In this document: in pieces, positions 1-9,778 of the stretch
Numbering within the stretch: position 1 is the stretch's first letter
How the letters are laid out: each line of letters starts with the position of its first letter
DNA from: Anabaena subtropica FACHB-260
GTDB lineage: Bacteria; Cyanobacteriota; Cyanobacteriia; Cyanobacteriales; Nostocaceae
Assembly: GCF_014697105.1 (NCBI RefSeq)
Contig: NZ_JACJRF010000018.1
Location: 1 to 64,000, forward strand
Reading direction: 5' to 3'
Length of the DNA stretch: 64,000 nucleotides
Program-made: the position numbers and the translations under genes
The notes under the pieces: model-generated
The model's input: the letters and a program-made list of their open reading frames with translations, nothing else
Told to the model about the DNA's origin: nothing
Databases searched by the model: none

Positions 1-161
1 GTAATGAGTAATGAGTAATGAGTAATGAGTAATGAGTAATGAGTAATGAGTAATGAGTAATGAGTAATGAGTAATGAGTAATGAGTAATGAGTAATGAGT
101 AATGAGTGACGAGTGATGAGTAATGAGTGACGAGTGATTAGTGATGAGTGATGAGTTGTGA
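1..161. repeat. Heptanucleotide tandem repeat (STRR), 23 units
   Basis: Fifteen perfect head-to-tail copies of GTAATGA fill positions 1-105. Eight diverged copies (GTGACGA, GTGATGA, GTGATTA, GTTGTGA) follow to 161. The array begins at the window edge, so its left end is not seen. Short tandemly repeated heptamers of this kind are typical of heterocystous cyanobacteria. No ORF of note crosses it. Confidence 0.95.
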
Positions 162-668
162 TTCCTAATTCACATTAGGCATAAATTGGGATCTGGGGAA
201 TAGGGATCTCACAGGTGTAAGTTTTTACCCTTTGTTTGTACCTAAAATATGGTTTTAGGGTGTAGGGGTTGATAAAACTATGATTCTGTAGTTGGTTTTA
301 TAGTCATCACTCATTCCTTAGTTAAAAACTTGTCAGAGCATGGGGAGTTGAGAATAAGAGGTTTTGTTAAATAAGATGCGTTTTAAATTTTGATAGTAGT
401 TAATTGAAATACAGTTTTTCATGAATTTAGCTTATATCCTGATGACGATGTTTGCATGAATCATTAGTGATTGCTCATTTTCCCCTCTCCCCACTTTATG
501 AACCAAATTTATTCATGGTTTTTTGCCTGTTGATGGTTAACTCCACCCGTAAAGGGAAAATAAACTATGCACTCTTGGGATGAGGGGGTATCAGAAAATT
601 AACCACAGAAGTCCTAAAATTAGTTATTCTTTTGATATCCTGGCAAAACTACTCGTGGTTTTTGGCTG
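162..668. other. Intergenic region without recognisable gene
   Basis: AT-rich DNA between the heptad array and the DUF92 gene. It has short fragments of further heptad-like sequence (for example near 305) but no convincing ORF, RNA gene or long inverted repeat. It presumably holds the promoter of the downstream gene. Confidence 0.6.
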
Positions 669-1466
669 ATGTTGTCATTTATTAGCTCTGCAAATCCTTG
701 GTTAGTGGGAGTAGGACTAAATACAATTTTATTGAGTTTAGTCTGGTTCGCTCCTAAAAAACTACTGACCCCTGCTGGTGTGTTTCACGCTTGGTTATTG
801 GGCATACTGATTTGGGGTATTTTAGGCTGGCAGGGATACGTAGTAGTGATGTTCTATTTTCTTGTGGGTTCCGGTGTCACACGCATTGGTATGGCACAAA
901 AAGAAGCCCTTGGGATTGCTGAAAAGCGTTCGGGAGCAAGAGGCCCGGAAAATGTTTGGGGTTCTGCTTTAACTGCGGCGCTGTGTGCTTTAGGTATAGG
1001 AATTATTAATGCTGAACTTTTCTCACTTAGTCCCCAATCTCTAGTTCCTAGTGTCCAGTCCCTATTATTATTAGGTTACGTCGCCAGCTTTAGCACAAAA
1101 CTTTCTGACACCTGTGCCAGTGAAGTGGGTAAAGCTTACGGTAAAAGCACTTTCTTGATTACTACCTTGCAACCGGTTCCCAGAGGTACAGAGGGTGCTG
1201 TGAGTTTAGAGGGGACTTTAGCTGGTGTGGTGGGTTCAGTGGCGATCGCTATTATAGGTTGGGGTGTCGGTTTAATTTCACCCTTGGGAATTGTTTGGTG
1301 TGTGCTGGCTGCTTTGATTGCCACTAATTTAGAAAGTGTGATTGGTGCAACCCTACAATCAAAATATACCTGGTTAACTAATGAAATTGTTAATATTCTT
1401 AATACCTTAATTGGTGCGATCGCTGCGATGTTAGTTGCCTTTATTTGGGCAAGCTCTTTTAGTTAG
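669..1466 (+). CDS. DUF92 / TIGR00297 family integral membrane protein (phytyl-phosphate kinase-like)
   Basis: A 265-residue hydrophobic protein with about six membrane segments. It carries the DUF92 hallmark sequence near residues 140-180 (TKLSDTCASEVGKAYGK, then PRGTEGAVSLEGT). The family is universal in cyanobacteria. Its plant member VTE6 phosphorylates phytyl phosphate to phytyl diphosphate, recycling chlorophyll phytol into tocopherol and phylloquinone. That role for this gene is inferred from family membership. The ATG start leaves a full-length family protein. It stands alone, with about 290 bp before the next gene, and shows no anomaly. Confidence 0.8.
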   Translation: MLSFISSANPWLVGVGLNTILLSLVWFAPKKLLTPAGVFHAWLLGILIWGILGWQGYVVVMFYFLVGSGVTRIGMAQKEALGIAEKRSGARGPENVWGSALTAALCALGIGIINAELFSLSPQSLVPSVQSLLLLGYVASFSTKLSDTCASEVGKAYGKSTFLITTLQPVPRGTEGAVSLEGTLAGVVGSVAIAIIGWGVGLISPLGIVWCVLAALIATNLESVIGATLQSKYTWLTNEIVNILNTLIGAIAAMLVAFIWASSFS

Positions 1467-1760
1467 GGAGTAGAAGAGGCAGGGGAGCAGGGGGAAATCA
1501 AAAGAATTATTTTACTCCTAAACTCATCACAGGCTGAACGCGCCGCCACCGCTAACAAACAGGACTCAGATTACTAACGATAACTATGCTTCAAGTCGCT
1601 TTCAACTTCATATCTGGAGTTGAAAACTATAGCCATGTAAATTAATGTCAATTGAAATAGAAAATTCAATTATTATTAAATATTTTTATTTCTGAAAGTT
1701 GCCATTACTTATTTCTAGTCAATAGAATTTTATTTTTAGCTGTTTTTACCAGGTGATCTC

Positions 1761-2519
1761 ATGGAAACTCTATCCTTTTTGAGTATTGATGACCAACCAA
1801 TTTCGATTGAACAAACCATAAAATATCTGCAATCTTCAGGGAAGTTGGGTCAATTCATTAGTGATGTCCTCCGTCAGTATGTCATTGAGCAAGAAATCGC
1901 AGGGCGAGAGGATGTAGAAATTAATCCAGCCTTAACCGAACAAACAGTGATTGATTTTCGCCTCAAAAATCAACTAGCAGACCCCCAAGCTTTTCAGGAA
2001 TGGTTAACGAAAAATGGTACAGACTATCCCAGGTTCCATGCTTCAATTAGTTTCAACTTTAAGTTAGAAAGATTAAAAACTTTGGTGACAGAAACCAAAC
2101 TACCAGAATATTTTATTGAACAGAAGATTTTTCTGGATCGGGTGGTAATATCGCGGATTGTAGTGGATAGTCGAGAATTGGCAGAAGAATTACAACTGCA
2201 AATTGCCGAAGGAGGTAGTTTTGAACAATTAGCTAAAGAGTATTCTGTATTAGACGATCGCCTCGTTAATGGCATGATGGGGCCAATTAGTCGGGGAACT
2301 ATGCCAGATAAATTGCGGGCGACTGTTGATGCGGCTAGTCCTGGTCAATTAGTCGGGCCTATAGAAATTGATGGACGTTATGGTTTGTTTCGAGTAGAAC
2401 AATTTTTACCAGCGTCTTTAGATGATATTCAGCTCAAGCAAGCATTACAAAACGAATTATTTGAAAAATGGTTAGCAGAGAAAATTCAAAAGCTGACAGT
2501 GAAATTACAAGTGAGTTAA
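1761..2519 (+). CDS. Parvulin-type peptidylprolyl isomerase (PpiC/SurA-like)
   Basis: A 252-residue protein. Residues 1-120 are a helical SurA-like chaperone region. Residues about 125-220 form a rotamase domain (RVVISRIVVDSRELAEE, GGSFEQLAKEYS, GPISRGTMP, GPIEIDGRYGLFRVE). No signal peptide is visible, so it probably acts in the cytoplasm. AGGTGA lies 5 nt before the ATG. Its 3' end overlaps the ABC exporter gene by 52 bp in another frame, which indicates translational coupling. Cyanobacteria often pair such isomerases with type I exporters, where they may help prepare the substrate. That role is inference. Confidence 0.85.
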   Translation: METLSFLSIDDQPISIEQTIKYLQSSGKLGQFISDVLRQYVIEQEIAGREDVEINPALTEQTVIDFRLKNQLADPQAFQEWLTKNGTDYPRFHASISFNFKLERLKTLVTETKLPEYFIEQKIFLDRVVISRIVVDSRELAEELQLQIAEGGSFEQLAKEYSVLDDRLVNGMMGPISRGTMPDKLRATVDAASPGQLVGPIEIDGRYGLFRVEQFLPASLDDIQLKQALQNELFEKWLAEKIQKLTVKLQVS

Positions 2520-5152
2520 AACTTCTGGATAATGAATCACTAAAAATCAAAGTGCTAGCTGCCATACCTTGGAATCAACCTCCCCTAAATTGGCTCACTC
2601 CTGAGCAAAGATCCCTCTTAGAGGAGCGTTTAGAAATCCGTCGTTATCGACTGGGAGAAAAAATCTGGTCAAGCGAAGCGGGTGGTTATCAGTTTTTCCT
2701 TGTGACTGGGAAAGTCCGTTTGCGGGAGGAAGGAAGCGGTCAATCCTTAGCAGCCATCCAGATGGGTGATTGGTTTGGTGATTTACAAAAGCTACCCGGA
2801 GAATACAAAGCCGTAGCTGCTAGTAAAGAAGTGATAGTAGCTTGTTGGGATACACATCTGTGGGCAGAAATATCCACCCCAGCAATGGAGGATTTCTGGT
2901 TGGGATTGGCTCAACAGGATAATACAGCAATTGAGAATGAGGTGACATCTGTTCAGTCTCCCATTTTGCAACAACCTCCTACTCCTCCAGAACAGACAAC
3001 TCCGCAAATTCCTACACCTGTCACACTCAGTTATCCTTTTGTTAGCAGTTGGAATACAGGTGCGGCTTGTTTAACAATGGCATCTCAGCACCTGGAAAAT
3101 CCTGTGAACTTGGAATGGGTACAACGCCAACTCAGGGGTCAACGTCCCAAGCAAGTTGTAGAAGCGGGAGAAAAGTTAGGTTTAGTTCTGCGAAGAGTGC
3201 AAATAACTTGGGCTGAGTTGCGACAGCTAACCTTCCCAGCTTTGTTGCAGTTGCAAACCGAGTCAGTTCCTCAACCTTCTTGGGTTATTGCCTATGGGAT
3301 AAAAGGCGATCGCTTAATTATTGCTAATCCCTTAAATCCTGATAATCTTTGTGAAAGTGTACCACAATCGATCATAGAGCAATGCTGGGATGGTCAGTTG
3401 TGGCAAGTAGAACTGATATCCAAACAAGAAAAATTTAACCTGAATTGGTTTACCCCAGCAGTTTGGAAATATCGCAAGCTGTTAACAGAAGTATTATTAG
3501 CGTCTTTTACATTGCAGCTATTGGGTTTAGGAACGCCACTAATTACCCAGGTGGTTATCGATAAAGTCATGGTACAAGAGAGTTTACCAACTCTCGATGT
3601 CATGGCGATCGCACTTTTGTTAATCGCTGTATTTGAGTCGATACTGGGGATTCTGCGGTTATTTATCTTTACCCACACAGCCAGGCGTCTAGATTTAAGC
3701 TTATCAGCACAATTATTCCGCCATCTGATGCGCCTACCCTTGGCTTATTTTGAGTCACGGCGTGTAGGTGATACAGTAGCTAGAGTCCAGGAACTGGAAC
3801 AAATTCGCCAGTTTCTCACAGGTACAGCATTAACTGTAATTTTAGATAGCATCTTTGCCGTCGTCTATTTGGCATTGATGTTTTATTACAATATTCCTCT
3901 GACTTTTGTAGCCTTAGCAGTGTTACCCTTATTTGCCACACTGACTATAGTTGCCACACCAATTTTACGTAACTGGCTAAACGAAACCTTTAACCGCAGT
4001 GCTGACAGCCAATCATTCTTAGTAGAAACAGTTACAGGTATCCATTCTGTCAAAGCTCATGCAGCTGAATCAGTAGCACGCGATCGCTGGGAAGGTTTAT
4101 TTGCTCGTTTTGTGCGTACTGGTTTCAAAGCTTCGACCACATCTAACATTAGCAGTAATATTGGTGACTTTCTCACTAATTTTTCTTCCTTACTAATTCT
4201 CTGGTTTGGTGCAAAATTAGTTATTGACCAAAAACTGACAATTGGTCAATTGGTAGCCTTTCAAATGCTTTCTGGCAGGGTTACAGGGCCACTTTTGCGC
4301 CTAGTACAGTTATGGCAAAACCTGCAACAAGTCCTACTTTCTGTAGACCGGATTGGTGATATTCTCAACGTTGCCCCTGAAGCAGAGATGGGGACTGGTT
4401 TAGTTTTACCACCACTGAAAGGTCAAGTTAACTTTGAGCAGGTGTTTTTCCGTTACAAAAGCAATACAGAACCAGTCCTGCGAGGCATTTCTTTTAATGT
4501 GGAACCAGGGCAATTTGTGGGAATTGTTGGACGCAGTGGTTCTGGGAAAAGTACCCTGTCTAAGTTGCTGCAAAGACTTTATCAAATTGAATCAGGACGC
4601 ATCCTCATTGATGGTTTTGATATCAAGAGCGCAGATTTAGCGTCCTTAAGACAACAAATTGGCGTAGTTCTCCAAGAAGACTTTTTATTTAATGGTTCCG
4701 TCTTGGAAAATATCACCCTTGGTAATCCTGATATTACTGCCGAGCAGGTAGTAGAAGCCGCTAGACTAGCCGTAGCCCACGACTTTATTAGTCAATTGCC
4801 GTATGGTTACGAAACTAACGTAGGAGAAAGGGGTACAGCTTTATCTGGCGGACAAAGACAACGCATTGCTTTGGCGAGGTTGTTTCTCTGCGACGCACCG
4901 ATTTTAGTGTTAGATGAAGCTACCAGCGCCTTAGATAGTGAAACTGAACAACAAGTTTTGCAAAATCTGCAAACAATTTCCGCCAACCGGACTGTATTCC
5001 TGATTGCTCACCGCTTTGCACCCTTGAAAAGAGCAGATCAAATTTTAGTTTTGGAACGAGGTGTGATTGCTGAACGGGGAACCCATCCAGAACTCTTGCA
5101 ACAAAAAGGTTTGTATTGGTCACTGTATCAACGTCAACAAGCCAACGTGTAA
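2468..5152 (+). CDS. Type I secretion ABC exporter: cyclic-nucleotide-binding-like domain, inactive C39-like domain, permease, ATPase
   Basis: An 894-residue fusion. Residues about 40-145 form a CRP-like cyclic-nucleotide-binding fold. Residues 185-310 form a C39 peptidase-like domain, 335-610 the ABC exporter membrane domain, and 650-890 the ATPase (Walker A GRSGSGKST, signature LSGGQRQR, Walker B ILVLDEATSALD). All three C39 catalytic positions look substituted: Cys to Thr197, His to Trp272, Asp to Asn287. The domain is therefore probably a substrate-docking C39-like domain, as in HlyB, and not a leader peptidase. The architecture resembles HetC-type exporters. It overlaps the isomerase gene and precedes a subtilase gene. 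No HlyD-type adaptor lies nearby. Confidence 0.88.
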   Translation: MVSRENSKADSEITSELKLLDNESLKIKVLAAIPWNQPPLNWLTPEQRSLLEERLEIRRYRLGEKIWSSEAGGYQFFLVTGKVRLREEGSGQSLAAIQMGDWFGDLQKLPGEYKAVAASKEVIVACWDTHLWAEISTPAMEDFWLGLAQQDNTAIENEVTSVQSPILQQPPTPPEQTTPQIPTPVTLSYPFVSSWNTGAACLTMASQHLENPVNLEWVQRQLRGQRPKQVVEAGEKLGLVLRRVQITWAELRQLTFPALLQLQTESVPQPSWVIAYGIKGDRLIIANPLNPDNLCESVPQSIIEQCWDGQLWQVELISKQEKFNLNWFTPAVWKYRKLLTEVLLASFTLQLLGLGTPLITQVVIDKVMVQESLPTLDVMAIALLLIAVFESILGILRLFIFTHTARRLDLSLSAQLFRHLMRLPLAYFESRRVGDTVARVQELEQIRQFLTGTALTVILDSIFAVVYLALMFYYNIPLTFVALAVLPLFATLTIVATPILRNWLNETFNRSADSQSFLVETVTGIHSVKAHAAESVARDRWEGLFARFVRTGFKASTTSNISSNIGDFLTNFSSLLILWFGAKLVIDQKLTIGQLVAFQMLSGRVTGPLLRLVQLWQNLQQVLLSVDRIGDILNVAPEAEMGTGLVLPPLKGQVNFEQVFFRYKSNTEPVLRGISFNVEPGQFVGIVGRSGSGKSTLSKLLQRLYQIESGRILIDGFDIKSADLASLRQQIGVVLQEDFLFNGSVLENITLGNPDITAEQVVEAARLAVAHDFISQLPYGYETNVGERGTALSGGQRQRIALARLFLCDAPILVLDEATSALDSETEQQVLQNLQTISANRTVFLIAHRFAPLKRADQILVLERGVIAERGTHPELLQQKGLYWSLYQRQQANV

Positions 5153-5161
5153 TCAATCTTG

Positions 5162-5197
5162 TGGGTTGGGGTGATAGTCGAACCTAACCCCAACCCA
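5162..5197. terminator. Hairpin after the ABC exporter gene
   Basis: A perfect 11-bp inverted repeat (TGGGTTGGGGT at 5162-5172, ACCCCAACCCA at 5187-5197) with a 14-nt loop starts 9 nt after the exporter stop. No clear T-run follows, so it may be a terminator or an mRNA-stabilising hairpin. Confidence 0.6.
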
Positions 5198-5563
5198 TTC
5201 CTCAATAACGTTCGGTTAAGGTTATGGGTGAGCAGAAACGTTGCCTTGATTTATGTATTGCCAAGATTATTCAGGCCTTGAATAGTTTGATATTTAATGT
5301 GTCTTCCATTGTCATAAAAACCTCAATATTATAATTTTATTTTCGCAAAGTAAATACTCTCAAAAGTATGTTTTTGAGCAATCATAAATAAATAATTAAA
5401 ATGTCCAAAGATATTTTTGGTAAAGAAAAAGGCATTTTACAAAATTAATTCATAGTAGTTATTGACTAGGAGGGCAAAGTCATTTACTGGAAACCTTAAT
5501 TTTAAGGTTTTAACAATTAAAGCTGCAAAAAAAAACTTATATTTAGTTGAGGAGCAAATACCT
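5198..5563. other. AT-rich leader of the subtilase gene
   Basis: About 370 bp of AT-rich DNA. The subtilase frame stays open upstream to a TTG at 5462, but the residues there do not look like protease sequence. A 15-codon ORF at 5401 has no ribosome site and is not called. I see no RNA gene. Confidence 0.5.
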
Positions 5564-7030
5564 ATGCCCACAAATCAGAATCATCAAAATCCACTTTCAA
5601 TTGACGGGCAAAATTCTCCTTACCTCTCCTCATCGGATGCTTTTAATACAGAAAATAATTATACTTTTAACTTAGGTTCTCGTAGTAGCTACACTTCAGA
5701 TGTAGATGATAATACTATAGCTACCAGCACTAGCACTTATAACTCTACAGATGGTTATGGCTTAGTTAATGCTGGCGCAGCTGTATCTGAAGCGGCTGGA
5801 CAGAATCCTTACGGTGATGTTCCTAACCTTGGCGGGAATAATTGGGGATTAGATATGATTAAAGCCCCAGAAGTCTGGGAAAATGGACATACTGGCCAAG
5901 GTGTGATTGTGGCGGTGATAGATACGGGCGTAGATATCAACCATCAGGATTTAGGCAATAATATCTGGACTAATACTAGAGAAATTCCTGGTAATGGCAT
6001 AGATGATGATGGGAATGGCTATATAGATGATGTCCACGGTTGGAATTTTAACAACAACAATAACAACACCCTAGACAATAATGGACATGGAACTCATGTT
6101 GCGGGGATTATTGCTGGATCAAATAATGGTGTGGGTGTGACTGGTGTTGCTTATAATTCCCAGATTATGCCCATAAAAGTTTTGGATGAATCTGGCTCTG
6201 GTTCTTATAGTGCGATCGCTAACGGAATTTACTATGCTGTAGATAATGGTGCAAACGTCATTAACCTCAGTTTAGGTGGTAGTTTCTCCAATCGTACTCT
6301 CAAGTCTGCAATTGAATATGCCAGTAGCAAAGGGGTAGTTGTTGTTATGGCCGCAGGTAATAGTGGTGGTTCAACACCAGACTACCCTGCTCGTTATGCT
6401 AATCAAACAGGAATTGCCGTTGGCGCTGTAGATGCAAATGGTAATTTAACTAATTTCTCGAACCGTTCTGGTAATACAGAAATGGCTTATGTCACAGCCC
6501 CAGGACAAGGTATTTATTCCTCAGTACCAAATAATCAATATGCCAGTTATAACGGTACATCTATGGCAGCTCCTTATGTTGCTGGTGTAGTAGCTCTCAT
6601 GCTGAGTGCTAACCCTAATTTAACTGAAGCCCAAGTACGTAATATTATTACCAGAACAGCAGGCAATAACAACAGCAACAGTACGCCCACAACCAACCCT
6701 GGCTTTGATTTTGGCCCTATTCTAGATGAATTCTTTGGCGGTTCAAGTGCAAAAAACACATTAACTAGTACCTCTAGCTTTAAGTATCAGTCTTTTGAAC
6801 AGAACAACACTCTCACTGAAAGCTCAAATATCCCATCTGTAGTGTCTAATAATCAAACATCCACTATTTCCAACGTGGAGGTTACACGCCGATATTATCA
6901 AGACTCTGTAGCCAATAGCCTAGCCAACAGCCCAACTGATATCAATGACGATAATAATCTTGATTTTGGACAGTTAATCAATCAAATCGTTCGACAACTT
7001 GAGGAGTATCAAAGATTTTTAGGTATATGA
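5564..7030 (+). CDS. Subtilisin-like serine protease (S8 family), probable exported substrate
   Basis: A 488-residue subtilase. The catalytic triad is visible: Asp in VIDTGVD, His in NGHGTHVAGI, Ser in NGTSMAAPYVAG. A calcium-loop-like segment (GIDDDGNGYIDD) lies between the Asp and the His. The ATG at 5564 is preceded by GAGGAG 9 nt upstream and is preferred over a TTG 34 codons earlier. There is no Sec signal peptide. The first ~75 residues are Asn/Ser-rich and low in complexity, and a ~110-residue Asn/Ser-rich tail follows the protease domain. Lack of a signal peptide and its place after a type I exporter suggest export by that system, but this is inference. Confidence 0.88.
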   Translation: MPTNQNHQNPLSIDGQNSPYLSSSDAFNTENNYTFNLGSRSSYTSDVDDNTIATSTSTYNSTDGYGLVNAGAAVSEAAGQNPYGDVPNLGGNNWGLDMIKAPEVWENGHTGQGVIVAVIDTGVDINHQDLGNNIWTNTREIPGNGIDDDGNGYIDDVHGWNFNNNNNNTLDNNGHGTHVAGIIAGSNNGVGVTGVAYNSQIMPIKVLDESGSGSYSAIANGIYYAVDNGANVINLSLGGSFSNRTLKSAIEYASSKGVVVVMAAGNSGGSTPDYPARYANQTGIAVGAVDANGNLTNFSNRSGNTEMAYVTAPGQGIYSSVPNNQYASYNGTSMAAPYVAGVVALMLSANPNLTEAQVRNIITRTAGNNNSNSTPTTNPGFDFGPILDEFFGGSSAKNTLTSTSSFKYQSFEQNNTLTESSNIPSVVSNNQTSTISNVEVTRRYYQDSVANSLANSPTDINDDNNLDFGQLINQIVRQLEEYQRFLGI

Positions 7031-7070
7031 TTTAGTTGGAATTGCTAAATCACGATATTATCTTATCCTC

Positions 7071-7089
7071 GCGGGGGCGAAGCCCCCGC
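7071..7089. terminator. GC-rich hairpin between convergent genes
   Basis: A perfect 8-bp stem (GCGGGGGC, loop GAA, GCCCCCGC) lies between the subtilase gene (+) and the oxygenase gene (-), which converge. It could end transcription from both sides. It may also be a copy of a dispersed palindromic repeat. Confidence 0.6.
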
Positions 7090-7099
7090 ATCAGACTCT

Positions 7100-7690
7100 C
7101 TAATAGATTCTCGACTGTTGACGATACATGACATCTGACCGTAAAACATACTTTCGCCCTTGAATAACAGGAACACCTTCATGCACCAGCTCATGAACAA
7201 AACATAAAGCCATACCTGTGACTGGAACCACAGTAATATTAGATAATTCTTCATAGTAGCGAGGCGAAAGATGAAAACGGGTTTCACCACCTTCAAAACC
7301 TTCATTTAGGTAAATCATGAAAGTTAACAGACTTTCCTCCCCATTCGGTCGTCGATAACAACCGTCATGATGTATTGCAAATCTCTGCCCTGGATCATAG
7401 CGATAAAAACGAAAACGCTCATTTAATCCGACTGCTTGCCACCTGCCAATGGTCTTAGGAATATAATCTGACACACGCTGCCATAAGTCAAAAGCCCGTT
7501 GGTGATCATCGAGGATAACGCGCTCATTATTGCGGATATCAGGACGTATTTGCACACCTCGAATAGTATTGATCGGAGCCTTTGTATAACCAATACTTTC
7601 AGTTAAATTAATATACTCAGCACACTCTTGTGGTAGAAGAATATTGTCTAAAGTAAAAATTTCGTTGTTAAGCAGATTTTTTTTGATCAT
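7100..7690 (-). CDS. 2-oxoglutarate/Fe(II)-dependent oxygenase (prolyl 4-hydroxylase-like)
   Basis: A 196-residue protein counted from the ATG at 7690. The open frame continues to a TTG at 7756, but those residues look non-coding. The iron ligands are visible as HHDG (H-x-D) after RFAI and a distal His in VHELVHEGVP. The 2-oxoglutarate-binding Arg is probably in GRKYVLRSDVMY. This matches the P4H-type double-stranded beta-helix of about 190-220 residues. Related enzymes hydroxylate protein prolines, but the substrate here cannot be read. It follows the three kinase genes on the same strand, 109 bp downstream. Confidence 0.82.
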   Translation of the reverse strand: MIKKNLLNNEIFTLDNILLPQECAEYINLTESIGYTKAPINTIRGVQIRPDIRNNERVILDDHQRAFDLWQRVSDYIPKTIGRWQAVGLNERFRFYRYDPGQRFAIHHDGCYRRPNGEESLLTFMIYLNEGFEGGETRFHLSPRYYEELSNITVVPVTGMALCFVHELVHEGVPVIQGRKYVLRSDVMYRQQSRIY

Positions 7691-7799
7691 GGTTACAGCA
7701 GTTTGTAAACCAGTTTTTTGAATGTTCGGGGTCAACCAAATTGAGTGTAATAGCAATAAGAATTTGAAACAAGCAGAATAATCTTACTTTTGGTGTTTC

Positions 7800-9599
7800 C
7801 TAACATCGTTTTGCTGATGCAGGATTGACAAAATCATGTAAATCTGCTTCCCAAACACTGATGTAAATTAAATCGCAGTTCTGGCGCACAATTTGACCTT
7901 TAACTCCACCTGCGGTAAATCTAAAGTTATCTGACTGACGTTGTTGTATCTGTTCCAAACCCTGCTGGATTTTTGTACTAGATTGACCGCCTAACATCCC
8001 ATTTAACGTAGCTTGCATGACTTCAGGGTCTACCGACTGAGCAAAAGATACCTCAGTTTGGCGTAGAACTCCAGAGTTGCGATCAAATAAGTAGCCTAAG
8101 TCAACTTGGTTTGGGATTAACCTATAAACTACAGCACGGGTATTGCCCCACAAGCCTCGTAAATCTCTATTTGGCTTGCCGAGTGAGGCTTCCACCGTGC
8201 TTCTTGCTGTGCCTGTGGGAAATGCGGGAACGCTTGGCCTAGTTGTATTGGCTTTGCTTGGCTGTGGTGGTTTTGTTTCTGGTAATGAATCTGGCTGAAT
8301 TGGGGGTTCGGGAACAGGTTGATTTTCTGGTTCTGTTGTTGAGCTAGGTTGTGGTGCTGGCGTATCAGTGGTTATGGGTGTGTTGTCTGGTGTTGGTGTA
8401 AATGCTTCTGGGGAATTGGCGTTATCTTGGCGATTTTCCTGAGTTCTCGTGTCAGAAAAGACTGGTGGCTGAGTGGGAGTAGGAACACTAGGGGTGATAG
8501 GGGTGATGGGTTCAGGAATGGAACTCGGAGAGACTGGTGAGGGGAGAGGATTACTAACAACAGGTGTTTCCGATGGTGACTGGCGTGTAAGAGTAGACAT
8601 TGCAACTCCAGCCATTAAACCACCGACTAATAAACTACCAAAGACCAAAATAGATTTTTGGCGATCGCTCTCTATCCACGGTAGGCGATCGCCTTGAGGT
8701 TTAATAGAGGGAACAGATAAGGCTTGGGTTTGTTGGGTTGGTGCAGTGGTGGGAGATACGCTAGGTTGAGTCGTCAAACCAGATGATAAAGCATACAGCA
8801 TTTTACTAGCAGTACTGAAGCGATCGCCTGCCTGTGGTTTAATAGTTTGATTCAACACTGTTACAAATTGTGGCGAAACATGAGGAGCAAAGTTTTGCCA
8901 AAGAATTTCTCCTGTTTGCGGGTGAGTTGGCAATTCTTCAGGACTTTTACCAGTTAATAAATAAATTGCTGTCAAACCTAAGCTATAAATATCCGTGGCG
9001 TAAACAGGTCTACCTACAGCTTGTTCGCTCGGCATATATCCAGGTGTACCAATGACGAGCGATTGAGTAGCATATTTTGGAGAACTCACCACTGAACGAA
9101 TCGTTTCCTTAACTGCACCAAAATCAATCAAAACTGGCTTTTGGTCAACATCACGGAGAATAATATTATCCGGCTTAATATCTCTGTGAATAATACCCTT
9201 ACTGTGGACGTAATCTAAAACTGATAGCAGACTCAACAAAATTGCCCTAACAGTGCTTTCATTCTGATACCCTGTGGCTTCAACAAGACTTCTCAGGGTT
9301 TGACCATGAATCCATTCTTGCACAAGGTAAAACTGCCCATTTTCGGAGAAGTAAGCATGGAGTCGGGGAATTTGGTCACTGTGTTCGCCCAAAAACTCTA
9401 GAGTTGCTGCTTCCCTTTCAAACCGTTGTTGAATTATCTGATAAGTTTGTGGGTCATTGCTTATCGGTTTGAGTTGCTTAATCACGCAGCAACGACGAGA
9501 AGGCATATGAGTATCTTCCGCCAACCAGGTTTCTCCAAACCCCCCAGCACCGAGTACCTGAATAACTTGATAGCGATTGTTCAGCAGAATAGATGTCAT
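7800..9599 (-). CDS. Membrane-anchored Ser/Thr protein kinase with cyanobacterial C-terminal domain (kinase 1 of 3)
   Basis: A 599-residue PknB-class kinase. The kinase domain spans about residues 9-270 (glycine loop GAGGFGET, Lys in VIKQL, HRDIKPDNI, DFGAVKE, PSEQ in place of APE). One membrane helix follows at about 315-335 (LVFGSLLVGGLMAGVAM). Then come a Pro/Thr/Ser-rich linker to about 455 and a C-terminal domain (460-599, FPTGTARSTVEASLGKP) that I recognise only as common in cyanobacterial kinases. The tail is probably outside the cytoplasmic membrane and may sense something there. It is last in a run of three paralogous kinase genes. Confidence 0.9.
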   Translation of the reverse strand: MTSILLNNRYQVIQVLGAGGFGETWLAEDTHMPSRRCCVIKQLKPISNDPQTYQIIQQRFEREAATLEFLGEHSDQIPRLHAYFSENGQFYLVQEWIHGQTLRSLVEATGYQNESTVRAILLSLLSVLDYVHSKGIIHRDIKPDNIILRDVDQKPVLIDFGAVKETIRSVVSSPKYATQSLVIGTPGYMPSEQAVGRPVYATDIYSLGLTAIYLLTGKSPEELPTHPQTGEILWQNFAPHVSPQFVTVLNQTIKPQAGDRFSTASKMLYALSSGLTTQPSVSPTTAPTQQTQALSVPSIKPQGDRLPWIESDRQKSILVFGSLLVGGLMAGVAMSTLTRQSPSETPVVSNPLPSPVSPSSIPEPITPITPSVPTPTQPPVFSDTRTQENRQDNANSPEAFTPTPDNTPITTDTPAPQPSSTTEPENQPVPEPPIQPDSLPETKPPQPSKANTTRPSVPAFPTGTARSTVEASLGKPNRDLRGLWGNTRAVVYRLIPNQVDLGYLFDRNSGVLRQTEVSFAQSVDPEVMQATLNGMLGGQSSTKIQQGLEQIQQRQSDNFRFTAGGVKGQIVRQNCDLIYISVWEADLHDFVNPASAKRC

Positions 9600-9778
9600 G
9601 CAATGTTAAAAGTATCCGCCCTTTCTCAATTTACATCACGACGCGGCGATAGGTTATGTTCCTGCAATTTGGGGGTTATTTTTAAACGCAGAGGTACGCA
9701 AAGAAGTTACAAGAGAAATTCGCTTTGTCTGACTGACTGCATCGCTGGGCTAAACTTAGACTCAGATTACGAATTAAC

